Assembly: GCF_003324165.1 (NCBI RefSeq)
Contig: NW_025407844.1
Span: forward strand, 558,001-622,000
Source: Naegleria lovaniensis
Lineage: Eukaryota; Heterolobosea; Eutetramitea; Acrasida; Naegleriidae
Direction of reading: 5' to 3'
DNA length: 64,000 bases
Made by a program: the position numbers and the translations under genes. This document shows positions 9,818-18,912 of this stretch, in pieces. The notes below the pieces were generated by a model. The model was not told the origin of the DNA, did no database searches, and worked only from the letters and a program-made list of their open reading frames with translations. Position 1 is the stretch's first letter. The number at the start of each line of letters is the position of its first letter.

Positions 9818-10074
9818 TTTTTTGCTGTGGAGAAAGGAATTGTAAAGTGACAAGTGTCATTCATGGTTTGACTGATGTTTTCATGGTGTTAAAACCATCC
9901 TTTTTAATAGCCTTACACTTTGTCGTTAAATTTTCTTGTGTTCATCTGGATTCCTATGGACACAATACATCAATTAACAAAGGATGTGTGAGCAAAATCA
10001 AAGTAAAGAACCAATGCAGGACGTTCATCATCTCCATTCAATAAAATCGAAAAAGTAGAGGATATACTGAATCT

Positions 10075-11151
10075 TTACAGGAAACTTTGGTTGAAAGATA
10101 AAGGCGAGGGGGATCTATTTCTCTTTACAGATCTCTCATTGCAATTTATCACAATCGTATCTTCCAATGCACTCGAATGCAACATGGGTTTAATTTTGCT
10201 TGTGACACCATTCTGATTGTTTGGCGAAATGTCAGTCGTGGACTTTCGCCTCTCCATTCTAGAATTTAAACTTGAAATGTTTGCATGGTGGCAGTTCTGA
10301 GAAGAGAGTTGATGTGAAGAATCATGAGAATGGATACTATTTGTTTTTGTGCTCAATGACCCCAATAGACTACTAGTGCTTTTCATGTGTTTAAGAGATC
10401 CACAACTTCTCTTATTCAAAACAATGACGCTCTCTTGAATATCTATCAAGCCATTACTTAGCCTTGAAGTAGGAGGTTGTTGGGAAAAATATTCAGTGTC
10501 CGAAGTTGCTTGTACTAATTGTGGTTGAATTTGATGATGACTCAATCGTTTCTGCAAGAGGAAGGATCTCGAAGCAGAGAGTAGTGATGTTGTTGTGGAG
10601 TGATGATGCCCTGACCAATCTTGGTCAAGTTCTTCTTCCTTCAAAACAGAATATACTTGATGATGTGAGCATGATGAATGATGATCATGCCTTAATGACT
10701 CGGTCGTACTCGAATCTGAAAAGCCATGATGATGATATTCACAATCCTCATCACTGCTATCAGTGGTATCATCCTCGATGCTCGTCGGGCTTTGAACATC
10801 ATGGATATTACTATGATTATAATGTAATGCAGAAGAGGTTTGAATATTGGGGCTACTTGAGTGGTGCATTGAGGCTGAATCTGTAGTAATGACCAACATG
10901 TTATTGGCGCTGGAAGGAAGATGTGGAGAGACGCTTCCTTTCAAGTTCCGGGAATTGAAAGAAGAGGCAACAGTTGTAGTGGTGCTGCCCATTCCCGAAA
11001 CGATGCTGGCATTACGAGAGGACAACGACGCATGATGGCCATTTCCCTTGTAAAAACTCGAGTTGCCAGTCGTCGGTGCTGAGTCTTTGGAGGTTTCATC
11101 GGGCGGCCTTAATGTTTTCAAATCCATGGTGGTAGAAGTGTTGGAGCCCAT
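10075..11151 (-). CDS. Ser/His-rich disordered protein with N-myristoylation motif
   Basis: The ORF opens at 11235, but the internal ATG at 11151 gives MGSNTSTTMDLK, a good N-myristoylation signal (Gly2, Ser6), so I take that as the start (358 aa). The rest is low complexity: Ser/Thr/His/Asp-rich with repeated HH and SS runs (CEYHHHGFSDSSTTESLRHD), and an SP-containing tail (NRSPSPLSFNQSFL). No folded domain is visible. A myristoylated, phosphorylatable scaffold or membrane adaptor is a reasonable inference, not a demonstrated role. His clusters could bind metal. The gene lies in a run of same-strand genes. Confidence 0.6.
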   Translation of the reverse strand: MGSNTSTTMDLKTLRPPDETSKDSAPTTGNSSFYKGNGHHASLSSRNASIVSGMGSTTTTVASSFNSRNLKGSVSPHLPSSANNMLVITTDSASMHHSSSPNIQTSSALHYNHSNIHDVQSPTSIEDDTTDSSDEDCEYHHHGFSDSSTTESLRHDHHSSCSHHQVYSVLKEEELDQDWSGHHHSTTTSLLSASRSFLLQKRLSHHQIQPQLVQATSDTEYFSQQPPTSRLSNGLIDIQESVIVLNKRSCGSLKHMKSTSSLLGSLSTKTNSIHSHDSSHQLSSQNCHHANISSLNSRMERRKSTTDISPNNQNGVTSKIKPMLHSSALEDTIVINCNERSVKRNRSPSPLSFNQSFL

Positions 11152-11361
11152 CGTTATGGTGTGTAATTGCTTTAACGTTTTTTTTTCAATTAAGGAAATC
11201 GGACCGAGCGTATCAAAGAATAAGGAAATTAGCAATTAAGGACGTTGAATTCTTCTGTATGGAGATGTGTGCACGGTCTCCTCCCAGGAGTTTTCCAAAA
11301 AACAGGATCCAGTTAATTCCAACCACTACCATTGCTGTCGGCAGATGTCTGATCGTTTACA

Positions 11362-13719
11362 TTAATCCTTTCTGTTGCCTTCATGAAGTCTTGATCGGAT
11401 GCAATCTTTCGATGATGTGCATGGATCCTCTTGCTTGTCCTTGGAAATTAGCTTGAATGGACTCGATAGGAGAATGGTGGTTTCTTCTGCGGTCATATGG
11501 TTGGAGAGCGCATCTTCGTTGTTGGCAGTACGAATGATGAATTTGTAGTTCATATTCAAATCTGCTACTCCTCTTCGCTGCTCTCCAACCTTCTCAATAC
11601 GAAAAGCACATTCCACCACTTGCAAACCTTGGTCAAAAACTACTTTTGAGGGTAACTCGCTAACACCTCCACCAATAGTGGTGTAAACCTTAAATGGAGC
11701 ATTAGACTTTGAGTTCTTTAGCGAGCCGAATATTGAAGAATTTGCAGAGGATTCTGTTTCGTTGCTACAAACGATCTGCATGGTCAGGTTGTCATCTTTG
11801 TGCTTTTGAAATAGCTCAAGTTCGCTTCTCGTTGGTCTATATTTTAAAATGTAATGATATCCCTTTCCTGCTCTTGAGCCATTATATGCAATATGCTTTG
11901 CTATCCCACAACAATTTGAAATGTTTGGAAATCGGGCATACATTCGATCACCAGCATTTTGTTGCTTGTCCAACGTCTTGTTGTGCTTGGTCAATACTTT
12001 CTTTCTTCTTCTAAACAAAATGCCTTCTCCTTCTCGAAGTTTTTCAAATAATGTGAAATTATTATCATCGATTTCAACTTTCTTTTTTTTCTCAATGTTT
12101 TTTTTTCGAGACAATTCCGTTGGGCTGTCTGTCGTTTTACCAAGCCCACTTTCAATATGAAATTTGTTCTGAGAGAATATTTCCATTAATATTGTCGATG
12201 ATTGATTTTGTGTTTCCACCCTGCTCACCATTTGATGACCTAGAGATGAACCCATGATGGATGGAACGGTATGTAGCTCGTTCGAATCCTTTGACGAGCT
12301 CGTAGTGGATTCTGTTGCTGATGCATCTTTTTCTTCCGCTCTGTAGTAGTGACACACAATAGGGGCTGTCGCTACAGGTATGGGTTCTGAATTCAAATTG
12401 GAGCTCGTTGGAATCGATGGTGGTAAATGATGAGAAGGTGGATATGGATAATAAGGAGGTGGAGGATAGTTTGTATAATATTGAGGATGTTGTGCATGAG
12501 GAGGTGGTGGAGTAGTAGGTGTGGCTTGATTCTCTTCTTGGGAAGAGGAAGAGGATGATGGTTTCTGCTGTGATGCATGCGAAGGAGGAAATGGTTGTGG
12601 AACATGGGAATAATATGGTGGGGGTGGATAGGAAGGATAATAGTGAGACATTGCAGTTCCTGTTGGAGGTGGATAGTAGTAACCGTAATAAGGATAAGGT
12701 GGTGGAGCGTGTTGAGGGTGATGATAGTAATAAATTGGACCACTGTGATAATGTGGAGGAGGAAAAGGAGGTGGTGGCGGATACATGCTTGATGCGTTAT
12801 AATAAGGAAGAGGTGGTGGTTGAGAGTCGTGCACGCCTGCATCATTCGGATACTGTTCTTTTGGTTTTTCTTCAGCAGTACTACTCGATATATCCAATGA
12901 ATCGCTTCGGATCGGAGGAGAATCATGATTGTTAATGACACGATGCTTTGGATCTTTGTGTTCGAATTCTTCATGTTTAGTCTTTTTGGATTTCTTGTCT
13001 CCGTAACTGTCATCATCTTGCGTACATTCCGAATTTGCTTTTCGTTTTGCAGTTTCTTCAATACGATTCGATGGTTGATCGTGTTGATAAGGAGAATCAA
13101 AGAGTTGTGCCGGAGGAGGATAGTAATAGGGCTGATAATAATAATGATAATAACGAGGATCGTAATGATGATGATGATAATGGGAAGGATGAAATGGAGG
13201 TGCCGATAGGATACTACTACTCGCCGGCGGGCTGTTCCATAGAGTACCGACAGCAGCATCCTTCTTGGAATCGGTTCTTTCACTCAAAGAACCACTATTG
13301 TTGCTGCTGGATTGGTTCCGCAGTGCACTCTCACTTTCGCTGCTACTACTACTCATCACGTGCTTTCGGCTCGAATTTTTCAGGGTGAGTGCACTTAAAA
13401 TTTGGCTTGATTCCTTGTTAGGAGGATGATCACGTGAAGAATTTAGAACGAGGGATGTTGGGGCTTGATTTTCTATTGTACCATGTTGAGTATTGTTGTG
13501 TGGAATGGTTGTTTCTTGATGAAGAGCATGGGTCCCGAGTGAGTCTTGTTCTTGCTTCTTTACAATGAATAATCCCTCTCCTTCTTTACTGCTTGATGAA
13601 TTCATGGAAGCAATGGTCCATGCAACCAATTCGTGTTCATCTTCTTGATGTTGCTGCTGCTTGTTCGAATCTTCTCTCTCCGTTGTTGTTGTTGAGGAGG
13701 AATCAAGTGAGGGCATCAA
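11362..13719 (-). CDS. Pro/Tyr-rich protein with conserved beta-rich C-terminal domain, 785 aa
   Basis: Single-exon ORF. The first 60% is low complexity, with Ser/Gln/Glu-rich sequence then a long Pro/Tyr/His stretch (PPPYYSHVPQPFPP; YYPPPPPFPPPHY). This resembles phase-separating or transactivation regions. From about residue 510 a different, ordered domain begins: DNNFTLFEKLREGEGILFRR, then YARFPNISNCCGIAKHIAYN, KGYHYILKYRPTRSELELF, and beta-strand-like segments FKVYTTIGGG, VVECAFRIEKV and YKFIIRTANN. It ends ILLSSPFKLISKDK. This pattern suggests an Ig-like, possibly DNA-binding beta-sandwich. I cannot name the family. A transcription-factor role is an inference from the activation-like N-terminus plus beta-sandwich ending. 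Confidence 0.65.
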   Translation of the reverse strand: MMPSLDSSSTTTTEREDSNKQQQHQEDEHELVAWTIASMNSSSSKEGEGLFIVKKQEQDSLGTHALHQETTIPHNNTQHGTIENQAPTSLVLNSSRDHPPNKESSQILSALTLKNSSRKHVMSSSSSESESALRNQSSSNNSGSLSERTDSKKDAAVGTLWNSPPASSSILSAPPFHPSHYHHHHYDPRYYHYYYQPYYYPPPAQLFDSPYQHDQPSNRIEETAKRKANSECTQDDDSYGDKKSKKTKHEEFEHKDPKHRVINNHDSPPIRSDSLDISSSTAEEKPKEQYPNDAGVHDSQPPPLPYYNASSMYPPPPPFPPPHYHSGPIYYYHHPQHAPPPYPYYGYYYPPPTGTAMSHYYPSYPPPPYYSHVPQPFPPSHASQQKPSSSSSSQEENQATPTTPPPPHAQHPQYYTNYPPPPYYPYPPSHHLPPSIPTSSNLNSEPIPVATAPIVCHYYRAEEKDASATESTTSSSKDSNELHTVPSIMGSSLGHQMVSRVETQNQSSTILMEIFSQNKFHIESGLGKTTDSPTELSRKKNIEKKKKVEIDDNNFTLFEKLREGEGILFRRRKKVLTKHNKTLDKQQNAGDRMYARFPNISNCCGIAKHIAYNGSRAGKGYHYILKYRPTRSELELFQKHKDDNLTMQIVCSNETESSANSSIFGSLKNSKSNAPFKVYTTIGGGVSELPSKVVFDQGLQVVECAFRIEKVGEQRRGVADLNMNYKFIIRTANNEDALSNHMTAEETTILLSSPFKLISKDKQEDPCTSSKDCIRSRLHEGNRKD

Positions 13720-13970
13720 GACGTTGCAACAACTCGATTGTTTTCGTTTTTTAACGTGAATCGTTTTGGGAAGAGCCTATTAGAACGTCAAATATTTCGT
13801 GATGGATGATGTGATATTTTCTGATACGTTGGAGAAGAGCTTCCGATTTCAACAATCTTTTCCAATGCTGGCTTCAAACAGAACATGCTTCACAAAATTA
13901 ATAATTTATAAGCCTAGTTATTCCTAGATGAGAATATTCTCATGGCAACAACACACATCGTTTCTGCTAC

Positions 13971-16798
13971 TCAATTCCTTGCTGAACCTTTGGCACTGGA
14001 GACTCTTCTTCCCTTCTTCTTCTTTTTGGATTCCTTCTTCTTTTTAACAGGTTCAACAACATCTTCATAAACAACCGTCGATGAAGATTTTGGAAGAGCT
14101 TTCAAACATTCCTCCAAAGGTCTATCCTCAGGTATGATAATTGCCCTTCGTAAGGTTGAGGATGGAATAAATACTCCTTCTTTTGAAAGCAAAATCTTAA
14201 TCTTTTCACATTGGTCCATGGCAATGTTTTTTTGCAATGTAGGTGGACCTCCTAATGGTTCCTCGACTTGTTCTTGCTTGGAGGTTTGATCGGGAGAAGA
14301 AGCTTGAATCGACGCGTCTGGTTTTTTCTTAGTATCTGCAGTAGTCTTTCCTGACTTGGCAGGTGGTGCTTGCTTCTTTCCTTCGGATGGAGCTCGTTTT
14401 TTCTTTTGATTGTTCTTTTCTTGTTGTTGCTTGGCGTAAAGCTCAAATACGTTATGGGAAATTACTTTGTGCTGAGATGTGGAGTCACAGAGTGAATTGT
14501 GACCTCTTGTTGCATGACCACTTGTTGCTGGCCTAGCTAATGTGGTGGCACTACTGATCGGTCCAATATTTCTTGCCGAAGAAATGCTTGAAGTTGCTGG
14601 CCGAGAGCGAGGTATTTGTACAAACTCGTTCACAAAGTAAGGAGTCATTGGAGATGAAGAAGTAAGGTCCACAGTCTTTGGTGTTGTGAACCCTTTTGGT
14701 GGAAGTGGTGGAATTGGTTGAGTGGTGGTAGTCGAAGCATGCTGTTGTTGGGAAGGAGCTTCTGAAACATCTGGAGAGATGTCACTTTGTTTGAGGAAGC
14801 ATGGATTTGTGCTGTACGGAGAAAGAAAGGTGGAAGACTCTTCTCGGTTCATCAATTCTGAGTCTGCAATAGATTCTGTTTCATCATCTTCAATCCTGCT
14901 CGCTCTCGATGCCCTAGACATGACACTTTTCCTCGAGGCCTCACTGGCAGCACTTCTGGGGCGTCGTTCATCTTCCTCGTCACTACTGTCCTCGAGAAGG
15001 TTGTCTCGTTTTATGAGTGTGGGTAATTTGTAGTCTCGAATTTTATGAACGACTGAACCGGTCTGAGAGCTATACCATTGACTTTCTAATCTTCGCTGTA
15101 TTTCTTCCTCAATTCTTGCTCTGTTAATTCTCCATGAATGAACAGCATCTCTAAACTCCAACTCTTCAATTTGTTCTTCGGCCTCCTTAGCTCGATACAT
15201 GGCCCAATTTTGCATGATGTGTTCCACACTTCCAGTTCCCTTAATTTCATCTGCATACATGGAAAATACGTCTTTTGTGTTTTGAAGCTGACTCGAAGCT
15301 AGATTAAGGGAGGCTCCAAGTAATACTTTTGAAGAGACTTGAGAACGATGGGTATCAATCAATGTTGATTTTGAGCTTTCACCAGCTCGAGCAGATTGTG
15401 TTTTTTCGTCCGTGACTGACTGATTTGTGTTAACAGAGGTCAAATAGGTTCCACTCATTCTCTCGTCGTACGATTTTGCCAGATTTCTCTTGCAATATTG
15501 CTTCAGTTTGTGATTAATGACTGCTTTTCGTTTCTTCTCTTCGCTGGCATAGAATGGCACTTTAGGATCATTGGACGGTTTCGAAAGAACGTCAAACGAA
15601 ATTACTCTTGGATCAAGAGGGTGGCCTGCATTTTGCTTATCTCGCTTTGTGGACTTGTCCACATATTTCAGTAAATTTTCTTGTTGCTCATTCGTTCCAT
15701 TTTCCTCATAACTTGGAATAAATAAGTGATGCGAAGAAGAGTATCTGGACGATGCTTGAGAAGAAGGAAGAGGCTGATCAGTAGGAACTGTTGAGTTTCT
15801 TTGAGAAGTTGCTGTGGCAGTGGTAGCAGAAGGTTCGGCTGCTTGTTGAGAAGCGTTTTGAAGATTATGAAGGGGAAGAGAAGAGACTGGAGGTGCACCA
15901 CCCCGAGCCGAATGCTTTTGAGATGACTTGGAGTTACGTTGTTGTTTGATCATATCTTGTTGTTGAACTGCAAGACGAAATTCGAGAAGCTTCCTACGCT
16001 TATCTCTATACCATGAATATGCCTTCTCGATCATTTCCTTTCGTATATAGACGTCACTGTAGAGGGATATACAGTCACGAAGAAGGGCCTTCAATGTGCC
16101 TGCTACAAATACATAAATTTTGTCAATCGGTGCTACTCTCTTTTGAAAAAGAACAGACGACAGTATAAAAAACGACAAGTGACAATGGTCGTGATATTCA
16201 ATGAATGGAATATGCATATCACCAAGTAATTATTGGTTTGTTCGATCGAGACAGCGTAACAAGACTCAACATACCTTACAATACTCGTCTGAACAAAATC
16301 TGTTTACGTCCTTAATCATCTCGAGAAAGTGCGGATCATTCATGAGTGATTTATCCACCTCCAACAAGGCATTAAGAGAAAGACTCTTTTCATTATATGA
16401 GTCAATAAATACTTTGATGTCAAGTTTGTTATAATCCTGTCTATGTTCTTTAAAGACGGAAATGAAGCGCTTTTCAGCTTGCTCCCTAATCAAAGGGTAA
16501 ACATCAATAAATCGTATGATTCATCGATAAGGATGAGCCCGTTCAATCCGAAAATAATCATCATCATAGAAAAAGGAGAGCGAATCATTTTAGGGATACG
16601 AATGTTTTTGAGCGATGATCATCATCAAGTTGTCATATATTGATGAAAGCGATTACCGTAAATACATGTACCACAAATAAATGCGAATTTGTTGAATGAT
16701 TTCATCAAATGAATCATCATTAATACATAAATTTTGTAATAAGGCTTCCAACTACCACACTGCCCTACCTACAATTTCTCGTCAAACCGTTTCTCCAT
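13971..16798 (-). CDS. Hypothetical protein, 786 aa, three exons with 26-nt first exon
   Basis: Exons 16798-16773, 16485-16280 and 16099-13971. Splicing joins MEKRFDEKL to EQAEKRFISVFKEHRQD, then DEYC to TLKALLRDCISLYSDVYIRK; both junctions keep the frame and use GT-AG sites. The N-terminal 130 residues look like a compact helical domain followed by YSWYRDKRRKLLEFRLAVQQ. The middle has RMSGTYLTS and YADEIKGTGSVEHIMQNWAM, then a helix with EEQIEELEFRDAVHSWRINR. The rest is Ser/Pro/Lys-rich and ends in a poly-Lys tail (VKKKKESKKKKKGRR). I do not recognise the family. A short, tightly folded N-terminus with long charged helices would suit a cytoskeletal or flagellar protein. Without the micro-exon no ATG precedes the conserved helix, which is why I favour this model. 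Confidence 0.65.
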
Positions 16799-16821
16799 TC
16801 TAAATTTTTTTTACAGTTTTT

Positions 16822-16830
16822 GACCGTTAT
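16822..16830 (+). promoter_or_regulatory. GACCGTTAT motif upstream of the 16798 minus-strand gene
   Basis: This lies 24 bp upstream of the proposed ATG and differs by one base from the GACCGTTAC copies at 17636, 17659, 44236 and 44321. The core CCGTTA/TAACGG matches the Myb-type recognition sequence. The function is inferred. Confidence 0.35.
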
Positions 16831-17635
16831 GCAATTTTCTTGACAGGAATCGACAAGCAACTACTGTAGATCTGGTGGAACAGGGACCGTGGGTGTTTGT
16901 TCACGAAGGTTCGTCTCCGCAGAGTACAACCACATTCAAGGCAGCTTAAAAGCAGAAAGTACATCCAAAGCAACCATGAACTGCAAAGACTTGAATGTGT
17001 TTGCATGTTAGCGTTGTGTGACCACATGTATACCTTTGTTCATTGCAGTCAAGTCATCGCGTAAATGCATCATCTCCAAAAGGAAGAGAAATCATTTGCG
17101 TTGCTTTGGAATCAAAATATTTTTTCATCACACAATTTTCGCTTGATGACTAGCAGCGATTTTGATCATCATAGCACTCTCAGTGAAACATAGCCATCTA
17201 CTCAATGAATACAATGCAATTCGCGATCGATCAATCAAAAACAACTTCGGATGAGTGGTGCTGATCGATAAAATCCATTGCTCTTTGTTTGTGATGAATG
17301 GTACGCTTTGAATGAAGCCGAATCCCTGCACGATGAAATTTTGTTTCATCAAACTTTGTTGAAAATTTCCATCAACTCAAATCATCAAGATATGGAACCA
17401 CGAACACAAATACATTGTCTCTCCATCTTCCTGATTAATACCTTCAATTGTTACCATGATGATCCTATCACTTAAATATATACCTCGTGTTGTAAACCCC
17501 AAAATATTTCTACCAATCCGCTTGCTTCCGCATGGTTGACTTGGTGGTGATTACAAAAAAATTTTTGGCGCACTCGCTCTGCTCTTTGTTTCGATTGGTC
17601 TTCTTGGCTTTTTCCTCTCGAGAGTGGATTTTCGA

Positions 17636-17667
17636 GACCGTTACACAAACCAAGTTCCGACCGTTAC
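17636..17667 (+). promoter_or_regulatory. Paired GACCGTTAC motifs in SAP-gene promoter
   Basis: Two identical 9-mers lie at 17636-17644 and 17659-17667, 23 bp (about two helical turns) apart and about 130-160 bp before the SAP-gene ATG. The same 9-mer recurs twice upstream of the pfkB gene. The TAACGG core is Myb-like. A role as an activator site is inferred from repetition and position. Confidence 0.45.
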
Positions 17668-17793
17668 GCACACCCTTGAAAAATCATCAGCGAGCCGATC
17701 TTGTGTGTTGAAATACACGTGCAGAATTGCGGCCAGAAATTCACAAAAAAAACTACATCGTTCACATCGCGTAATATTTAATCGTATCAACAA

Positions 17794-18708
17794 ATGTCCT
17801 CCTCTGACGAAAATCCACCAAGTATTGAAAGTGTCCTTGAACAACTCCCTCTCAATCTCCTCAAGGAATACATTCAAGGTAACGACATCAAGGCTAAGAA
17901 GACTGCCAAGAAGACTGATGCTGTGGAAGCCATCCTCGAACACGCTCAAAAGAAGGGTGAATCTGCCTTCATCAAGGAATTGGAGAAGGATGCTTTGAAG
18001 CTCGCTTTGGAAGAATTGTCTGGTGATGAAAAGGTGAACACCGAGTCCAAGTCCAAAATGACCAAATCCTTCAAGACCTTGTTCCAAAAGGCCAAGAACA
18101 AGGAAGAATTCTTCAACTCGTGCTCTATTGAATTGTTGACCAAGTTCTTGGCTGCGTTGGGCATGGAAGAGGATTCATCCAAGGAGGAAAAGGCTGAAGC
18201 TGTTCAAGAAGAAATCTTGATCACTGGTTTGAAGATTGGTTTCAACACCATGAGCAAGGAATACATCAATGACGTTTGTGAAGCATTGAAGGTTGCCAAG
18301 TCTGGTAGCAAGAAGGCCTGCATCAGTCGTATCATTGGTCAAGCCTATCCACACTACTTGGAAACCACTGAAAAGGAAACCAAGGAAAGAGAGAAGAATG
18401 ATATTTCTCAAATCAAGAAGGGAATCACCTTTGAAGAATTGTACCAATACTATGCTGAAGAACTCCAAGACTATTGCAAGCAAAACGGTTTGAAGAAGAC
18501 TGGAAGCAAGAAGATTGTTTGCAAGAGAATTCTCAAGTTCTTGGAAGGTGATTTGGAGTCCACTCGTCCACTCAAGCCAGGAGAACGTCTCAAGAAGAAG
18601 AGAGGTGGTAAGAAGGGACAAAAGCGAAAGGGTGAGACAGAAGAAGGTAAGGAAGAAGAAAAGAAGGAAGAGGAAGGAGAGAGCAAGAAGAAGAAGACCA
18701 AGAAGTAA
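17794..18708 (+). CDS. SAP-domain, Lys-rich tail nuclear protein, 304 aa
   Basis: The clearest domain is near the C-terminus: FEELYQYYAEELQDYCKQNG followed by LKKTGSKKIVCKRILKFLEG (about residues 213-250), a SAP fold with the expected helix-GxKxxLxxRI pattern. Two earlier helical blocks look like diverged copies (VLEQLPLNLLKEYIQGND, and VCEALKVAKSGSKKACISRI). The last 50 residues are Lys/Glu-rich (RLKKKRGGKKGQKRKG). SAP proteins bind AT-rich DNA or RNA in chromatin. Codon use differs from the neighbours, with strong preference for AAG, TCC, ATC and GCC, typical of a highly expressed gene. The promoter carries two GACCGTTAC motifs. The exact family is unknown. Confidence 0.8.
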   Translation: MSSSDENPPSIESVLEQLPLNLLKEYIQGNDIKAKKTAKKTDAVEAILEHAQKKGESAFIKELEKDALKLALEELSGDEKVNTESKSKMTKSFKTLFQKAKNKEEFFNSCSIELLTKFLAALGMEEDSSKEEKAEAVQEEILITGLKIGFNTMSKEYINDVCEALKVAKSGSKKACISRIIGQAYPHYLETTEKETKEREKNDISQIKKGITFEELYQYYAEELQDYCKQNGLKKTGSKKIVCKRILKFLEGDLESTRPLKPGERLKKKRGGKKGQKRKGETEEGKEEEKKEEEGESKKKKTKK

Positions 18709-18912
18709 ATTGCTCTTGAAAACGATCCTTCCACTCACTTTGTCCTCTACCATCTCTCTAAATTATTCTCCCAACGATTGCCGTTTTGTACAAAAGCTGT
18801 AATCACCTAGGTGTCACAACTGTCATTAAACAAAACATTCTCTTACATTTCTCTTTACATTTCAGGCGAAATCGAATTTGTTATTCATTTATGATGATAA
18901 AACTAGCAAAAA

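Larger units (their letters stand above)
16799..17793. other. One-kilobase intergenic region between divergent genes
   Basis: This is the widest gap in the window, between the minus-strand gene starting at 16798 and the SAP gene starting at 17794. No ORF here looks real. It holds three GACCGTTA(C/T) motifs (listed separately), two within 160 bp of the SAP gene. I see no tRNA boxes or tandem repeat. It is most likely a bidirectional promoter. Confidence 0.55.

Noticed and set aside
12393-13283. 296-codon minus-strand ORF rich in Ile/Leu/His
   Set aside because: Out-of-frame shadow of the Pro/Tyr-rich gene on the same strand.
16827-17475. Short ORFs in the one-kilobase intergenic gap
   Set aside because: No family resemblance. 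The proposed upstream exon of the neighbouring gene was instead found at 16773-16798.
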